Assembly: GCF_049199905.1 (NCBI RefSeq)
Contig: NZ_JBLZPK010000008.1
Span: 62,001 to 126,000, forward strand
Direction: 5' to 3'
Length of the DNA: 64,000 nt
DNA from: Shinella sp032095155
GTDB lineage: Bacteria; Pseudomonadota; Alphaproteobacteria; Rhizobiales; Rhizobiaceae
This document shows, in pieces, positions 17,160 through 25,740 of the stretch. Under the pieces are notes generated by a model. That model was not told the origin of the DNA. It made no database searches and saw only the letters and a program-made list of their open reading frames with translations. Each line of letters opens with the position of its first letter. Within the stretch, counting starts at the first letter, position 1. Position numbers and translations under genes: made by a program.

Positions 17160-20117
17160 TCACGCCATCAGCTTGGTGTTTTCGGGATCGACGAAGACGG
17201 GATCGCAGACCTCGGCAAAGGTCTCCACGCCGCGCAGCTGATCCCAGACCACGATCTTCTCGCCATAGCGTTCGCGGCCGGATTTCAGGAAGGCGAGCGC
17301 GATGTGGCCGCCGAGCGTCGGCGAGAAACAGGTGGAGCTGACCCAGCCCTGGTCGTTGATCGTCGAGGGCTTTGCGCCGTCCTTCAAGAGATGCGCGCCG
17401 GCCCGCATGTCCTTCTCCAGCTCCACCGATTTGAGGCCGACCAGTTGCATCCGGTCCGCCGCCGTCAGGCCGAAGCGGCTCGAGAGGCGCTTGCCGATGA
17501 AATCGGGCTTGCCCGACCCCATCATGCGGCCGAGGCCGGCATCGTCGGGCGTCACGCGGCCGTCGAGTTCGGCATGGGTGACATGGCCCTTTTCGAGGCG
17601 CAGCACATTCAGCGTCTCCACGCCATAGGCGCAGATGCCATGCGGCGCACCGGCCCGCATCAGCGCATCGGCCGCCGCCTCGCCATGCCCCGCCGGCACC
17701 GCCAGCTCATAGGCAAGCTCGCCCGAAAACGAGATGCGGAACAGCCGCGCCTTGAGATTGCCCTTCAGCCGCACCTCGCGTGCCGCCAGGAACGGGAAGG
17801 CCGCGCCGGAAATATCGTCCTCGACCACGGCCTGCAGGATCGTGCGCGCCTTCGGCCCGGCAATCGACATCTGCGCCCATTGGTCGGAGACGGAGAGGAA
17901 GCGCACGCGCAAGTCCGGCCACAGCACCTGCGCGGCAAACTCCATATGCGAGAGCACGCCGCCGGCCATCGCCGTCGTCGTGGTGACGAAGAAATGCTCT
18001 TCGCCGAGCCGGCTCACCGTGCCGTCGTCATAGACCATACCGTCCTCGCGCAGCATCAGGCCGTAACGGGCCTTGCCGACGGGCAGTTTCAGCACGGGAT
18101 TGCAATAGAGCCGGTTGAGGAATTCGGCCGCATCAGGCCCGAAGACCTCGATCTTGCCGAGCGTCGAGACATCGCAGAGACCGGCGTTTTCGCGCACGGT
18201 GCGCACTTCGCGATCGACGCTCTCGCGCCAGGTCTTCTCACCGGCCTTCGGGAACCAGGAGGAGCGATACCACAGCCCGGCATCGATGAAGACTGCGCCG
18301 TTGCGCGCCGCCCAGCCATGCAGCGGCGAGCGGCGGGTGGGCATGGCATGTTCGCCGATCGACGTGCCGGCCATCGCCCCGAAGGAAACCGGCGTGTAGA
18401 ACGGCCGGAAGGTCGTGGTGCCGACCTCGGCGGGGCTGACGCCACGCATGCCGGCGAGAATGCCGATGGCGTTGATATTGCCGAGCTTGCCCTGGTCCGT
18501 CGCCATGCCGCCCGTCGTGTAGCGCTTGGCATGCTCGACATGGCCGAAGCCCTCACGCACGGCGAGGCCCAGGTCCTTGGTGTGCACGTCGTTTTGGAAA
18601 TCGACGAAGGCCTTGGATTTCGCGCCCGGCACATGCCAGAGCGCCGTGAAGGACGGATCGGCTTCCTCGCCAATTGCCGGACGCTCGAGACCGGCCGCCG
18701 GCCGGCTGAGCGCTTCAACAATAGCCGTGGCCTTACGCGCACCGTCGTCAAAACATTCGGAGAGGCGATAGTGCCCCGCCGCAGCCCCCGCCATGACGAG
18801 CCCCGCGCCGACATCCGGCGCCAGGAACGCCTGAAGCGCCTCCGACCAGACCGGCTTGCCGCCGCGCTGGCAGGCGAGATGGATGACCGGGCTCCAGCCG
18901 CCCGACATGGCGACCGCGTCGCAGGCAATCAGCTCCTCGAAGCCACCGCGATCAGCAACCACAGTCCGCACACGATGGCGCCCCTTCGTATCGACGATCG
19001 CGCCGCCGCGAATGAGGCGAACACCGGCCGGCGCGACATCGCCGGATGCAGGGCGGCTATCGATCAGTGCCGCGATCTCCACACCCTTCGCGATCAAATC
19101 CTTTGCCGTGCGATAACCGGACGTGCCATTGGTGAAGACGACGACGGACTTGCCGGCGGCGACGCCGAACCGGTTGGCATAGGTGCTGACCGCGCTCGCC
19201 GTGAGGATACCCGGCCGGTCATTGCCGCCGAACACCAGCGGCCGCTCCTCGGCACCGCTCGCAAGGATCGCGTGTTTCGCCACGATGCGCCACATCCGCT
19301 CGACGGGCTTTGCGGCATCGACGACAGCGACATCCTTCTGGACGCGCTCTACCGCACCGAAAACATTGTCGTCGTACCAGCCGAACACCGTGGTGCGCGG
19401 CAGGAGCGTGACATTGGGATTGCCCTGCAATTCCTCGACCACGCGGCGGGCGAAGACATAAGGCGGCTCGCCGCCGATCGGCATCGTCTCCGAGAGCAGC
19501 GCACCGCCGAGCACGAAATCCTGCTCGGCAAGGATGACACGCAGGCCCGAGCGGGCAGCGACGAGCGCTGCGGACAGACCCGCCGGCCCGGAACCGACGA
19601 CGAGCAGGTCGCAATGCGCCCAACTCTTCTCGTAGCTGTCAGGATCGCGCGGCAGGTCGGTGCGGCCGAGGCCGGCGGCACGGCGGATCAGCGGTTCATA
19701 GACCTTTTCCCAGAAGGCGGCCGGCCACATGAAGGTCTTGTAGTAGAACCCGGCCGAGAGGAACCGCGACATCAGGTTGTTCACGGCGCCGATGTCATAG
19801 GCAAGGCTCGGCCAGCGGTTCTGGCTGCGGGCCTCCAGACCGTCATAGAGCTCGGCAACCGTCGCCCTGGTGTTGGGATCGCGCCGCGGGCCGCTGCCGA
19901 CCGTCACCAGCCCGTTCGGCTCGGAGGGTCCAGCAGTCACGATGCCGCGCGGGCGATGATATTTGAAGCTGCGGCCGACAAGCAGCGTGTCGTTGGCAAG
20001 CAAGGCTGAGGCCAGCGTATCGCCGGAATGGCCCGTGAGGCTCGTACCATCAAAGGTGAAGCGGACGGCATGGCTGCGATCGACGAGACCGCCGGATGCG
20101 AGGCGATAGGCCGTCAT
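17160..20117 (-). CDS. soxA: Sarcosine oxidase alpha subunit
   Basis: Predicted 985-aa large subunit. In order, it has an N-terminal ferredoxin-like fold lacking cluster cysteines (FDGTSLTGHSGDTLASALLAN), and an NAD-binding pyridine nucleotide-disulfide-type domain (LLVVGSGPAGLSAALVAARSG at about residues 170-190). From about 600 it has a GcvT-type tetrahydrofolate domain (LCDVSTLGKIEVFGPDAAEFLNRLY and GLGRMMGSGKPDFIGKRL). The enzyme converts sarcosine, O2 and tetrahydrofolate to glycine, H2O2 and methylene-tetrahydrofolate. Its ATG overlaps the soxD stop (ATGA). Confidence 0.95.
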   Translation of the reverse strand: MTAYRLASGGLVDRSHAVRFTFDGTSLTGHSGDTLASALLANDTLLVGRSFKYHRPRGIVTAGPSEPNGLVTVGSGPRRDPNTRATVAELYDGLEARSQNRWPSLAYDIGAVNNLMSRFLSAGFYYKTFMWPAAFWEKVYEPLIRRAAGLGRTDLPRDPDSYEKSWAHCDLLVVGSGPAGLSAALVAARSGLRVILAEQDFVLGGALLSETMPIGGEPPYVFARRVVEELQGNPNVTLLPRTTVFGWYDDNVFGAVERVQKDVAVVDAAKPVERMWRIVAKHAILASGAEERPLVFGGNDRPGILTASAVSTYANRFGVAAGKSVVVFTNGTSGYRTAKDLIAKGVEIAALIDSRPASGDVAPAGVRLIRGGAIVDTKGRHRVRTVVADRGGFEELIACDAVAMSGGWSPVIHLACQRGGKPVWSEALQAFLAPDVGAGLVMAGAAAGHYRLSECFDDGARKATAIVEALSRPAAGLERPAIGEEADPSFTALWHVPGAKSKAFVDFQNDVHTKDLGLAVREGFGHVEHAKRYTTGGMATDQGKLGNINAIGILAGMRGVSPAEVGTTTFRPFYTPVSFGAMAGTSIGEHAMPTRRSPLHGWAARNGAVFIDAGLWYRSSWFPKAGEKTWRESVDREVRTVRENAGLCDVSTLGKIEVFGPDAAEFLNRLYCNPVLKLPVGKARYGLMLREDGMVYDDGTVSRLGEEHFFVTTTTAMAGGVLSHMEFAAQVLWPDLRVRFLSVSDQWAQMSIAGPKARTILQAVVEDDISGAAFPFLAAREVRLKGNLKARLFRISFSGELAYELAVPAGHGEAAADALMRAGAPHGICAYGVETLNVLRLEKGHVTHAELDGRVTPDDAGLGRMMGSGKPDFIGKRLSSRFGLTAADRMQLVGLKSVELEKDMRAGAHLLKDGAKPSTINDQGWVSSTCFSPTLGGHIALAFLKSGRERYGEKIVVWDQLRGVETFAEVCDPVFVDPENTKLMA

Positions 20118-20389
20118 CGCGCGCCCTCCCCGGCCTTGGCCGCATCGGTCACGCCGAACACCTCATGGGTAAAATTGTCCCGCTCCACCACCAGCCAGCG
20201 CCGGCAGCCGGCGACATGCTGCCAATGTTCGCGAATGCGGCCGCGCGGATTGGCGCGCAGATGCACATAGTCGTGCCACACCTCTTCGGCCGCCATCGGC
20301 GCAGGGCGAACGGGCGTGGCATCGCCACGGATCAAAAACTCTTCCTTGGGCCGCGTGCCGCAATGCGGGCAGGAAATCAGGCTTGCCAT
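20114..20389 (-). CDS. soxD: Sarcosine oxidase delta subunit
   Basis: Predicted 91-aa zinc-binding subunit. The family pattern is clear: ISCPHCGTRPKEEF with the first Cys pair, VWHDYVHLRANPRGRIREHWQHVAGCRRWLVVERD with His and Cys ligands, then the C-terminal tail. It lies between soxB (8 bp gap) and soxA (4-bp overlap). Confidence 0.95.
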   Translation of the reverse strand: MASLISCPHCGTRPKEEFLIRGDATPVRPAPMAAEEVWHDYVHLRANPRGRIREHWQHVAGCRRWLVVERDNFTHEVFGVTDAAKAGEGAR

Positions 20390-20397
20390 GGTTCAGC

Positions 20398-21648
20398 TCA
20401 ATGCAGGTTGGGCTGGGTGCCTGCACCCGCCTCGTCGATGGGGAAGCCACGCTCGAAGCGATCGAGCCGCAGCGCGCGCGCCACATGATGGCTCTCGCCC
20501 TTGGCCAGAAGATGCGCGAAACAGAAGCCGGAGGCCGGCGTCGCCTTGAAGCCGCCGTAGCACCAGCCGCAATTGAGATAGAGATTTTCGATGGACGTCC
20601 GGTCGATGATCGGCGAGCCGTCCATCGACATGTCCATGACCCCGCCCCAGCTGCGCAGAACGCGCACGCGCGAAAGACCGGGGATCATCGTCACCCCCTC
20701 CTCCATCACATGCTCGGCCGTCGCAAGGTTGCCGCGCTGCGCATAGGAGGAATAGCCGTCGATCTCCGCGCCGAAGACCAGCCCGCCCTTGTCCGACTGC
20801 GAGATATAGAAATGCCCCGCGCCGTAGGTGATGACGTGATCGATGCAGGGTTTCAGCCCCTCCGTCACGAAGGCCTGCAGCACATGGCTTTCCAGCGGCA
20901 GCTTCAACCCCGCCATTTCGCCGACGCGCGACGAGTTGCCCGCCGCCGCCAGCGCCAGCTTGTTGCAGCCGATGAAACCCTTCGTCGTCTCGACACCCGT
21001 GACGACGCCGTTCTCGCGGCGGATGCCGGTGACTTCGCAATTCTGGATGAGATCGACGCCGAGCCGGTCGGCCCCGCGCGCAAAACCCCAAGCAACGGCA
21101 TCGTGCCGTGCCGTGCCCGCCCGGCGCTGCAGCAGGCCGCCGATGATCGGGAAGCGTCCATGGTCGAAATTCAGGAAGGGCAGCATGCTCTTCAGAGTCT
21201 CGCGGTCGAGAAGCTCCGCCGCAACCCCCTCCATCATCATGGCGTTGCCGCGGCGGATATAATGATCGCGCTGGCCGTCATTATGGAAGAGACTGATGAT
21301 ACCACGTTGGGAGAGCATGACATTGTAGTTGAGGTCCTGCTCCAGGCCCTCCCACAGTTTCATCGAAAACTCGTAGAAAGGCTCGTTGCCCGGCAGCATG
21401 TAGTTCGATCGCACGATCGTCGTATTGCGGCCGACATTGCCGGAGCCGAGATAGCCCTTCTCGATGACCGCGACATTGCGGATGCCGAATTCCTTGGCGA
21501 GATAATAGGCCGTCGCAAGGCCATGCCCGCCGCCGCCAACGACGATCACATCGTAGTGCGCCTTCGGTTCGGGCTCCCGCCAGGCAGGTTTCCAGCCGAG
21601 ATTTCCGGCAAAGGCTTGTTTTAAGATCGAAAGAGCGGAGTAGCGCAT
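20398..21648 (-). CDS. soxB: Sarcosine oxidase beta subunit
   Basis: Predicted 416-aa flavoprotein subunit. The ATG at 21648 (MRYSALSILKQAFAGNLGWKPAWREPEPK) matches the conserved SoxB N-terminus. The dinucleotide fold is DVIVVGGGGHGLATAYYLAKEFG. The GLLQRRAGTARHDAVAWGFARG stretch contains the histidine region reported to bind FMN covalently in this family. The C-terminal GWCYGGFKATPASGFCFAHLLA is characteristic. First gene of the soxBDAG operon. Confidence 0.95.
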   Translation of the reverse strand: MRYSALSILKQAFAGNLGWKPAWREPEPKAHYDVIVVGGGGHGLATAYYLAKEFGIRNVAVIEKGYLGSGNVGRNTTIVRSNYMLPGNEPFYEFSMKLWEGLEQDLNYNVMLSQRGIISLFHNDGQRDHYIRRGNAMMMEGVAAELLDRETLKSMLPFLNFDHGRFPIIGGLLQRRAGTARHDAVAWGFARGADRLGVDLIQNCEVTGIRRENGVVTGVETTKGFIGCNKLALAAAGNSSRVGEMAGLKLPLESHVLQAFVTEGLKPCIDHVITYGAGHFYISQSDKGGLVFGAEIDGYSSYAQRGNLATAEHVMEEGVTMIPGLSRVRVLRSWGGVMDMSMDGSPIIDRTSIENLYLNCGWCYGGFKATPASGFCFAHLLAKGESHHVARALRLDRFERGFPIDEAGAGTQPNLH

Positions 21649-21791
21649 GAAAAATCCCGGATCAGACGCGCCACATTCGCATATGCAGCACAAACGGCAA
21701 GTCCATGGCGAAAGTCCGGCGCGGTTTCCACATGCAGTATTTGCTTTCCGGCAACGCCGAGGCTAAGCCAGAAGCAGAAAGGCCGGAAACG

Positions 21792-22619
21792 ATGCAGGCA
21801 GAGGCAGCAGAGCTGAAACGCGTGATGGAAAGTGCCGCGCTCGCCGCCGGCCGTGCCATCATGGCCATTCACAGCGCAGGCCCTGATGTGCATTTCAAGC
21901 CGGACAGCTCTCCCGTCACCGAGGCGGATGAGGAGGCCGAGCGTGTGATTCTCGCGGCACTCGCCCGGCATTTCCCGCAGATTCCCGTCATCGCCGAAGA
22001 AGCGGTCGCCGCCGGCCAAGTGCCCGACATTTCCGGCGGCCTGTTCTTCCTCGTCGATCCGCTCGACGGCACCAAGGAATTCGTCGCCGGCCGCAACGAG
22101 TTCACCGTCAACATCGCCCTCATCGAATCGGGCGTGCCGATCGCCGGCATCGTCTATGCGCCGGCGCTTGCCGCCGGCTTCATTGCCGTCGACGGCCGCG
22201 CGGAACGCTTCACCGTGGCAGATGGTCACACCCTCGCCAACCGGCAAGGTATCGGCTGCCGGGGTCGCGGCAAGGCGCTGACCGCCGTCGCAAGCCGCTC
22301 GCACGATACGCCCGAGACCGGGCGTTTCCTTGAGGACCACGGCATCGACGCCTGCACGGCCATCGGCTCCTCGTTGAAATTCTGCCTCGTCGCCGAAGGC
22401 CTCGCCGACGTCTATCCCCGCTTCAGCCGCACCATGGAATGGGACACCGCCGCGGGCGACGCCGTGTTGCGCGCGGCCGGCGGCGAAACCCGCACCCTCG
22501 ACGGCGCGCCGCTTGCCTATGGCAAACGCAACCAGCCCAACGACACCGACTTCGCCAACCCGAACTTCATCGCTTCAGGTGCGGGCTGGAGCGGGGACGC
22601 CGGCAGGGCCATAAAATAA
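21792..22619 (+). CDS. cysQ: 3'(2'),5'-bisphosphate nucleotidase CysQ
   Basis: Predicted 275-aa Mg-dependent, lithium-sensitive phosphatase that removes the 3'-phosphate from PAP(S) formed in sulfate assimilation. Inositol-phosphatase family motifs are present: the acidic EEA pair in VIAEEAVAAG, metal-binding DPLDGTKEF (Asp89 and Asp92), and the C-terminal WDTAAGDAVLRAAGG. The ATG at 21792 (MQAEAAELKR) agrees with family length and has AAGG about 10 nt upstream; an in-frame ATG at 21705 gives an atypical N-terminus. It is divergent from soxB. Confidence 0.9.
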   Translation: MQAEAAELKRVMESAALAAGRAIMAIHSAGPDVHFKPDSSPVTEADEEAERVILAALARHFPQIPVIAEEAVAAGQVPDISGGLFFLVDPLDGTKEFVAGRNEFTVNIALIESGVPIAGIVYAPALAAGFIAVDGRAERFTVADGHTLANRQGIGCRGRGKALTAVASRSHDTPETGRFLEDHGIDACTAIGSSLKFCLVAEGLADVYPRFSRTMEWDTAAGDAVLRAAGGETRTLDGAPLAYGKRNQPNDTDFANPNFIASGAGWSGDAGRAIK

Positions 22620-22803
22620 CCCGATTGCGTGGCGACAAAGCCGAGCCTCGGGGGGACGAAAAATGCGGAAAATCGCTGTCGGAGGGACCGTTCTCCCGGA
22701 TTGCCCATGGCATTTTTGTTGTCTGTAAAGGTTATTTCGAATAATCTGCCGAAGACAAGCATTTAGGCGACTAACCCGTTTTCTTTGGAAAGAGTGGTCC
22801 GAC

Positions 22804-24201
22804 GTGAAAGAAGAAAAGACGCCCGCACAGGCGGAAGCCGAGCCCCACGTCGCTACCGGTGCCAGCAGCCTGCTTGATATCGCCAAGCAGCGCGCCCAGC
22901 AGCGCGCCGACGACAAGAAAGTCGTGGCCATCAAAAAGCCGGCTCCGGCGAAGCGCCCCGCCGTTGCGCTTGCAGACGACGAAGATGGACTTGGTGCACG
23001 CGCCCGCAAGGCGACCGACATCGTCAAGACCATCTTGACGCTGCCTGAAATGCCGAAGCGGAAGCGCCAGCTTCCATGGACGTCTATCTCCTTCGGCCTC
23101 GCTGTGGTCCTCCCCACCATTTTGACCGCGCTCTACTTCGCCTTCATTGCCAGCCCGCAATATGTCGTCGAGACGCAATTTGCCGTTCGCGGCGCCAATC
23201 AACCGTCTCTGGGTGCTTTGGGACTGCCGGCTCTCGTCGGCGGGGGCGGCCAGTCCAGCGATTCCTACATCGTCGCGGATTACATTCACTCCGCCCAGAT
23301 CCTGCCCGATATCAGGGAACAGACAGGCGTCGATATCCGGACGGTGTATTCCCGTCCGACGATCGACTTCCTCTATCGCGAGAACGGCACGCGCTCGCTG
23401 GACGAATTCCGCGATTACTGGCGTGACATGATCAATGTCAGCTACAACACGACCACCGGCAACGTGACGATGCGCGTCTTCGCGTTCTCATCGAGCGACG
23501 CAAAGCAGGTCGCCGAGTCCATTCTGGCGGTTTCCGAGCATCTGGTGAACACCCTTTCGGACAAGTCGCGTCGGCAGGTCATCGAGACTGCCAACCAGCA
23601 GGTGGCGCGCTCCGAAGAGCGCTTGCGCAACATTCGCAAGCAAATGACCGAATTGCAGATAACCGAGCAGGCCGTCGATCCGACTGCGGTTGCAACGATG
23701 GAAGCAACGATCATAAGCTCGCTCGAACAGGAACTGGCAAACCTTCGCACACGCTACAAGGCACTCGTCGATTCCGTCAGCAGCGATGCACCTTCGGCAC
23801 GGGTGATCGAACGCAATATCAGCGCGCTTGAAGCGCAATTGGTCGAGCAGAAAAAACGCCTGACCGGAGATACCGATCAACCAGCCGACAGCAAGACGAC
23901 ACGCGCGGGCGTCGATACATCGAACGCTCTGCCGCAGATGATCAGCCGTTTCTCCGAACTCGGCGTCGAGCAGGAGTTTGCTGTTAAAGCCTATACGGCG
24001 TCACTGGCCTCACTGGAATCGTCCATGCAGGAAGCGCAGAAGCAGGAACGGTATTTCGCCGTGTATGTCCCGCCGCGCGAACCGGAAGTGGCCCTTTATC
24101 CATTCAGCGTCCTGAATACGGGTATCGTTCTCCTGGCTTCATTCGGCTTCTGGCTCATCGGCTACTTCGTATTCCGCTCCGTCAAGGATCATGCGATCTG
24201 A
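22804..24201 (+). CDS. kpsE: Capsule polysaccharide export inner-membrane protein (KpsE/CtrB/BexC type)
   Basis: Predicted 465-aa polysaccharide co-polymerase/adaptor of ABC-dependent capsule export. A charged cytoplasmic N-terminus of about 90 residues precedes TM1 (FGLAVVLPTILTALYFAFIASPQYVVETQFAVRG). A periplasmic coiled-coil region with LANLRTRYKALVDSVSSDAPSARVIERNISALEAQL follows, then TM2 near the C-terminus (PFSVLNTGIVLLASFGFWLIGYFV). The YVVETQFAVRG and EPEVALYPFSVLNT segments are family hallmarks. Translation starts with GTG. The kpsM start overlaps the end by 11 bp. Confidence 0.9.
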   Translation: MKEEKTPAQAEAEPHVATGASSLLDIAKQRAQQRADDKKVVAIKKPAPAKRPAVALADDEDGLGARARKATDIVKTILTLPEMPKRKRQLPWTSISFGLAVVLPTILTALYFAFIASPQYVVETQFAVRGANQPSLGALGLPALVGGGGQSSDSYIVADYIHSAQILPDIREQTGVDIRTVYSRPTIDFLYRENGTRSLDEFRDYWRDMINVSYNTTTGNVTMRVFAFSSSDAKQVAESILAVSEHLVNTLSDKSRRQVIETANQQVARSEERLRNIRKQMTELQITEQAVDPTAVATMEATIISSLEQELANLRTRYKALVDSVSSDAPSARVIERNISALEAQLVEQKKRLTGDTDQPADSKTTRAGVDTSNALPQMISRFSELGVEQEFAVKAYTASLASLESSMQEAQKQERYFAVYVPPREPEVALYPFSVLNTGIVLLASFGFWLIGYFVFRSVKDHAI

Positions 24202-25021
24202 CGGCACCCCGACCACGAGCCGCACAATGAAGGTAGTATCCGAGAAGAGTTTCGCTTACGCTCTCAGCGAAAATGTACGGGTTATCGCCGCGCTTGTCGT
24301 GAGGAGTGCGGTGACGCGCTTCGGCGAAAGCCGTATGGGCGTGGTATGGGTTCTGCTCGAACCCATGGCCTATGTTGCCATCTTCATTGTGCTCCACACA
24401 TCGATGGATACGAGCATCCCCTTCGGGGACAACGCACTCCTCTTCGTGATGACAGGTGTTTTCGGTTTTCGAATGACGCGTGGTATCGCGCGCAAGTCGG
24501 AGCGGGCAATTATCAGCAACCAGCCGATGCTGACCTATCCCTTGGTCCGTCCCCTGGATACCATCATTGCAGCGTTCCTCACGGAATCGACGCTCTGGCT
24601 CATTATTTGCTGGCTGTTCCTGGGAGGGCTTTCGCTCACGATGGACCGTGCGGTCATTGTCTATCCCGCGGATTTTGCAGAATGCCTGCTGGCCGTCTTG
24701 TATTTCGCGCTCTCTTTTGCGGTTTTTAACGCGATGGTCAGCGGCCTTTTTCCGCGCTACGACACGTTCCTCAACATGCTCAGCCTGCCTCTCATGCTGA
24801 TGTCAGGGGTCTTCTTCCTGCCGTCCCAGCTACCGCCGGATTTTCAGGCTATTCTCTGGTGGAACCCGTTCCTGCACTGCGTTGAATGGTTCCGCACATC
24901 GACCTATCTCGACTACAACCCCTTGCTCAGCAAGGAATACCTGGTTGGCCTCTCCACCGGCATGCTTGCAATTGGCTTGACGATGGAACGCATCTTCCGC
25001 CGAAAGATCATCAACTCATGA
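24191..25021 (+). CDS. kpsM: Capsule polysaccharide ABC transporter permease KpsM
   Basis: Predicted 276-aa ABC-2 type permease moving lipid-linked capsule chains across the inner membrane. The sequence ALVVRSAVTRFGESRMGVVWVLLEPM is the conserved amphipathic entry of this family. It is followed by six hydrophobic segments and MSGVFFLPSQLPPDFQAILWWNPFLHCVEWFRTSTY. It overlaps kpsE upstream and kpsT downstream, so the three are translationally coupled. Confidence 0.93.
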   Translation: MRSDGTPTTSRTMKVVSEKSFAYALSENVRVIAALVVRSAVTRFGESRMGVVWVLLEPMAYVAIFIVLHTSMDTSIPFGDNALLFVMTGVFGFRMTRGIARKSERAIISNQPMLTYPLVRPLDTIIAAFLTESTLWLIICWLFLGGLSLTMDRAVIVYPADFAECLLAVLYFALSFAVFNAMVSGLFPRYDTFLNMLSLPLMLMSGVFFLPSQLPPDFQAILWWNPFLHCVEWFRTSTYLDYNPLLSKEYLVGLSTGMLAIGLTMERIFRRKIINS

Positions 25022-25701
25022 TCATCTTCGATAAAGTCTGTAAAGCGTATCCCCGCCCTGACGGGGGGAAAAAGATCATCCTCGACAATTTCACTGCGAC
25101 CTTTCCGCCAGGCATCAATATCGGCATCCTCGGCAGGAACGGCGCGGGAAAATCCACGCTGATGAACATGATTTCCGGCGGAGAAATGCCGGACTCCGGC
25201 CGTATTCTACGTGAAGGCAGAATTTCCTGGCCGCTTGGTTTCAATGGCGGTGTGCACGGCAAGCTCACAGGCGCTCAGAACACCCGTTTTATTGCCGACA
25301 TCTACGGCAAGCCGCGGAACAAGGTGCTCGACTTCGTCACGGAGTTCTCGGAACTCGGGGCTTACCTGGATATGCCGGTCAAGACCTATTCCGCCGGCAT
25401 GAAAGCGCGCCTTGCCTTCGGCATCTGTATGGCGATCGAGTTCGAATATTACCTGATCGACGAGGTCATCGCCGTCGGCGATTCCACATTCAAGAAGAAG
25501 TGCAAGGACGTTTTCGAACAGCGGCGGGAGAATTCCTCGCTTCTGCTCGTTTCACATTCGGCAGGCCTGCTTCGCTCGTTCTGCGATGTAGGCGGCGTGA
25601 TGCACAATGGACAGCTGACGTTCTTCAACGACATTGAAGAAGCCATTCAGGTTCACGAGGAAATTTTGCGCTCCTCGGCCGCGCAGCGAAAATCGGCCTA
25701 G
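25018..25701 (+). CDS. kpsT: Capsule polysaccharide ABC transporter ATP-binding protein KpsT
   Basis: Predicted 227-aa ATPase. The ATG at 25018 overlaps the kpsM stop (ATGA). Walker A is GRNGAGKST (about residues 41-49), the signature is YSAGMKARLAFG, and Walker B is YYLIDEVIAVGD, all in the form typical of capsule and O-antigen exporters. Length matches KpsT (about 220 aa). It ends the plus-strand kpsEMT unit and converges on kpsS 39 bp away. Confidence 0.94.
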   Translation: MIIFDKVCKAYPRPDGGKKIILDNFTATFPPGINIGILGRNGAGKSTLMNMISGGEMPDSGRILREGRISWPLGFNGGVHGKLTGAQNTRFIADIYGKPRNKVLDFVTEFSELGAYLDMPVKTYSAGMKARLAFGICMAIEFEYYLIDEVIAVGDSTFKKKCKDVFEQRRENSSLLLVSHSAGLLRSFCDVGGVMHNGQLTFFNDIEEAIQVHEEILRSSAAQRKSA

Positions 25702-25740
25702 CAGCGGCCGTCGCCGTTTTGCATACTCAGTACAGTCAGC

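Noticed and set aside
17304..20009. 900-codon plus-strand frame opposite soxA
   Set aside because: Shadow of the soxA coding strand; no ribosome site and no recognisable domain.
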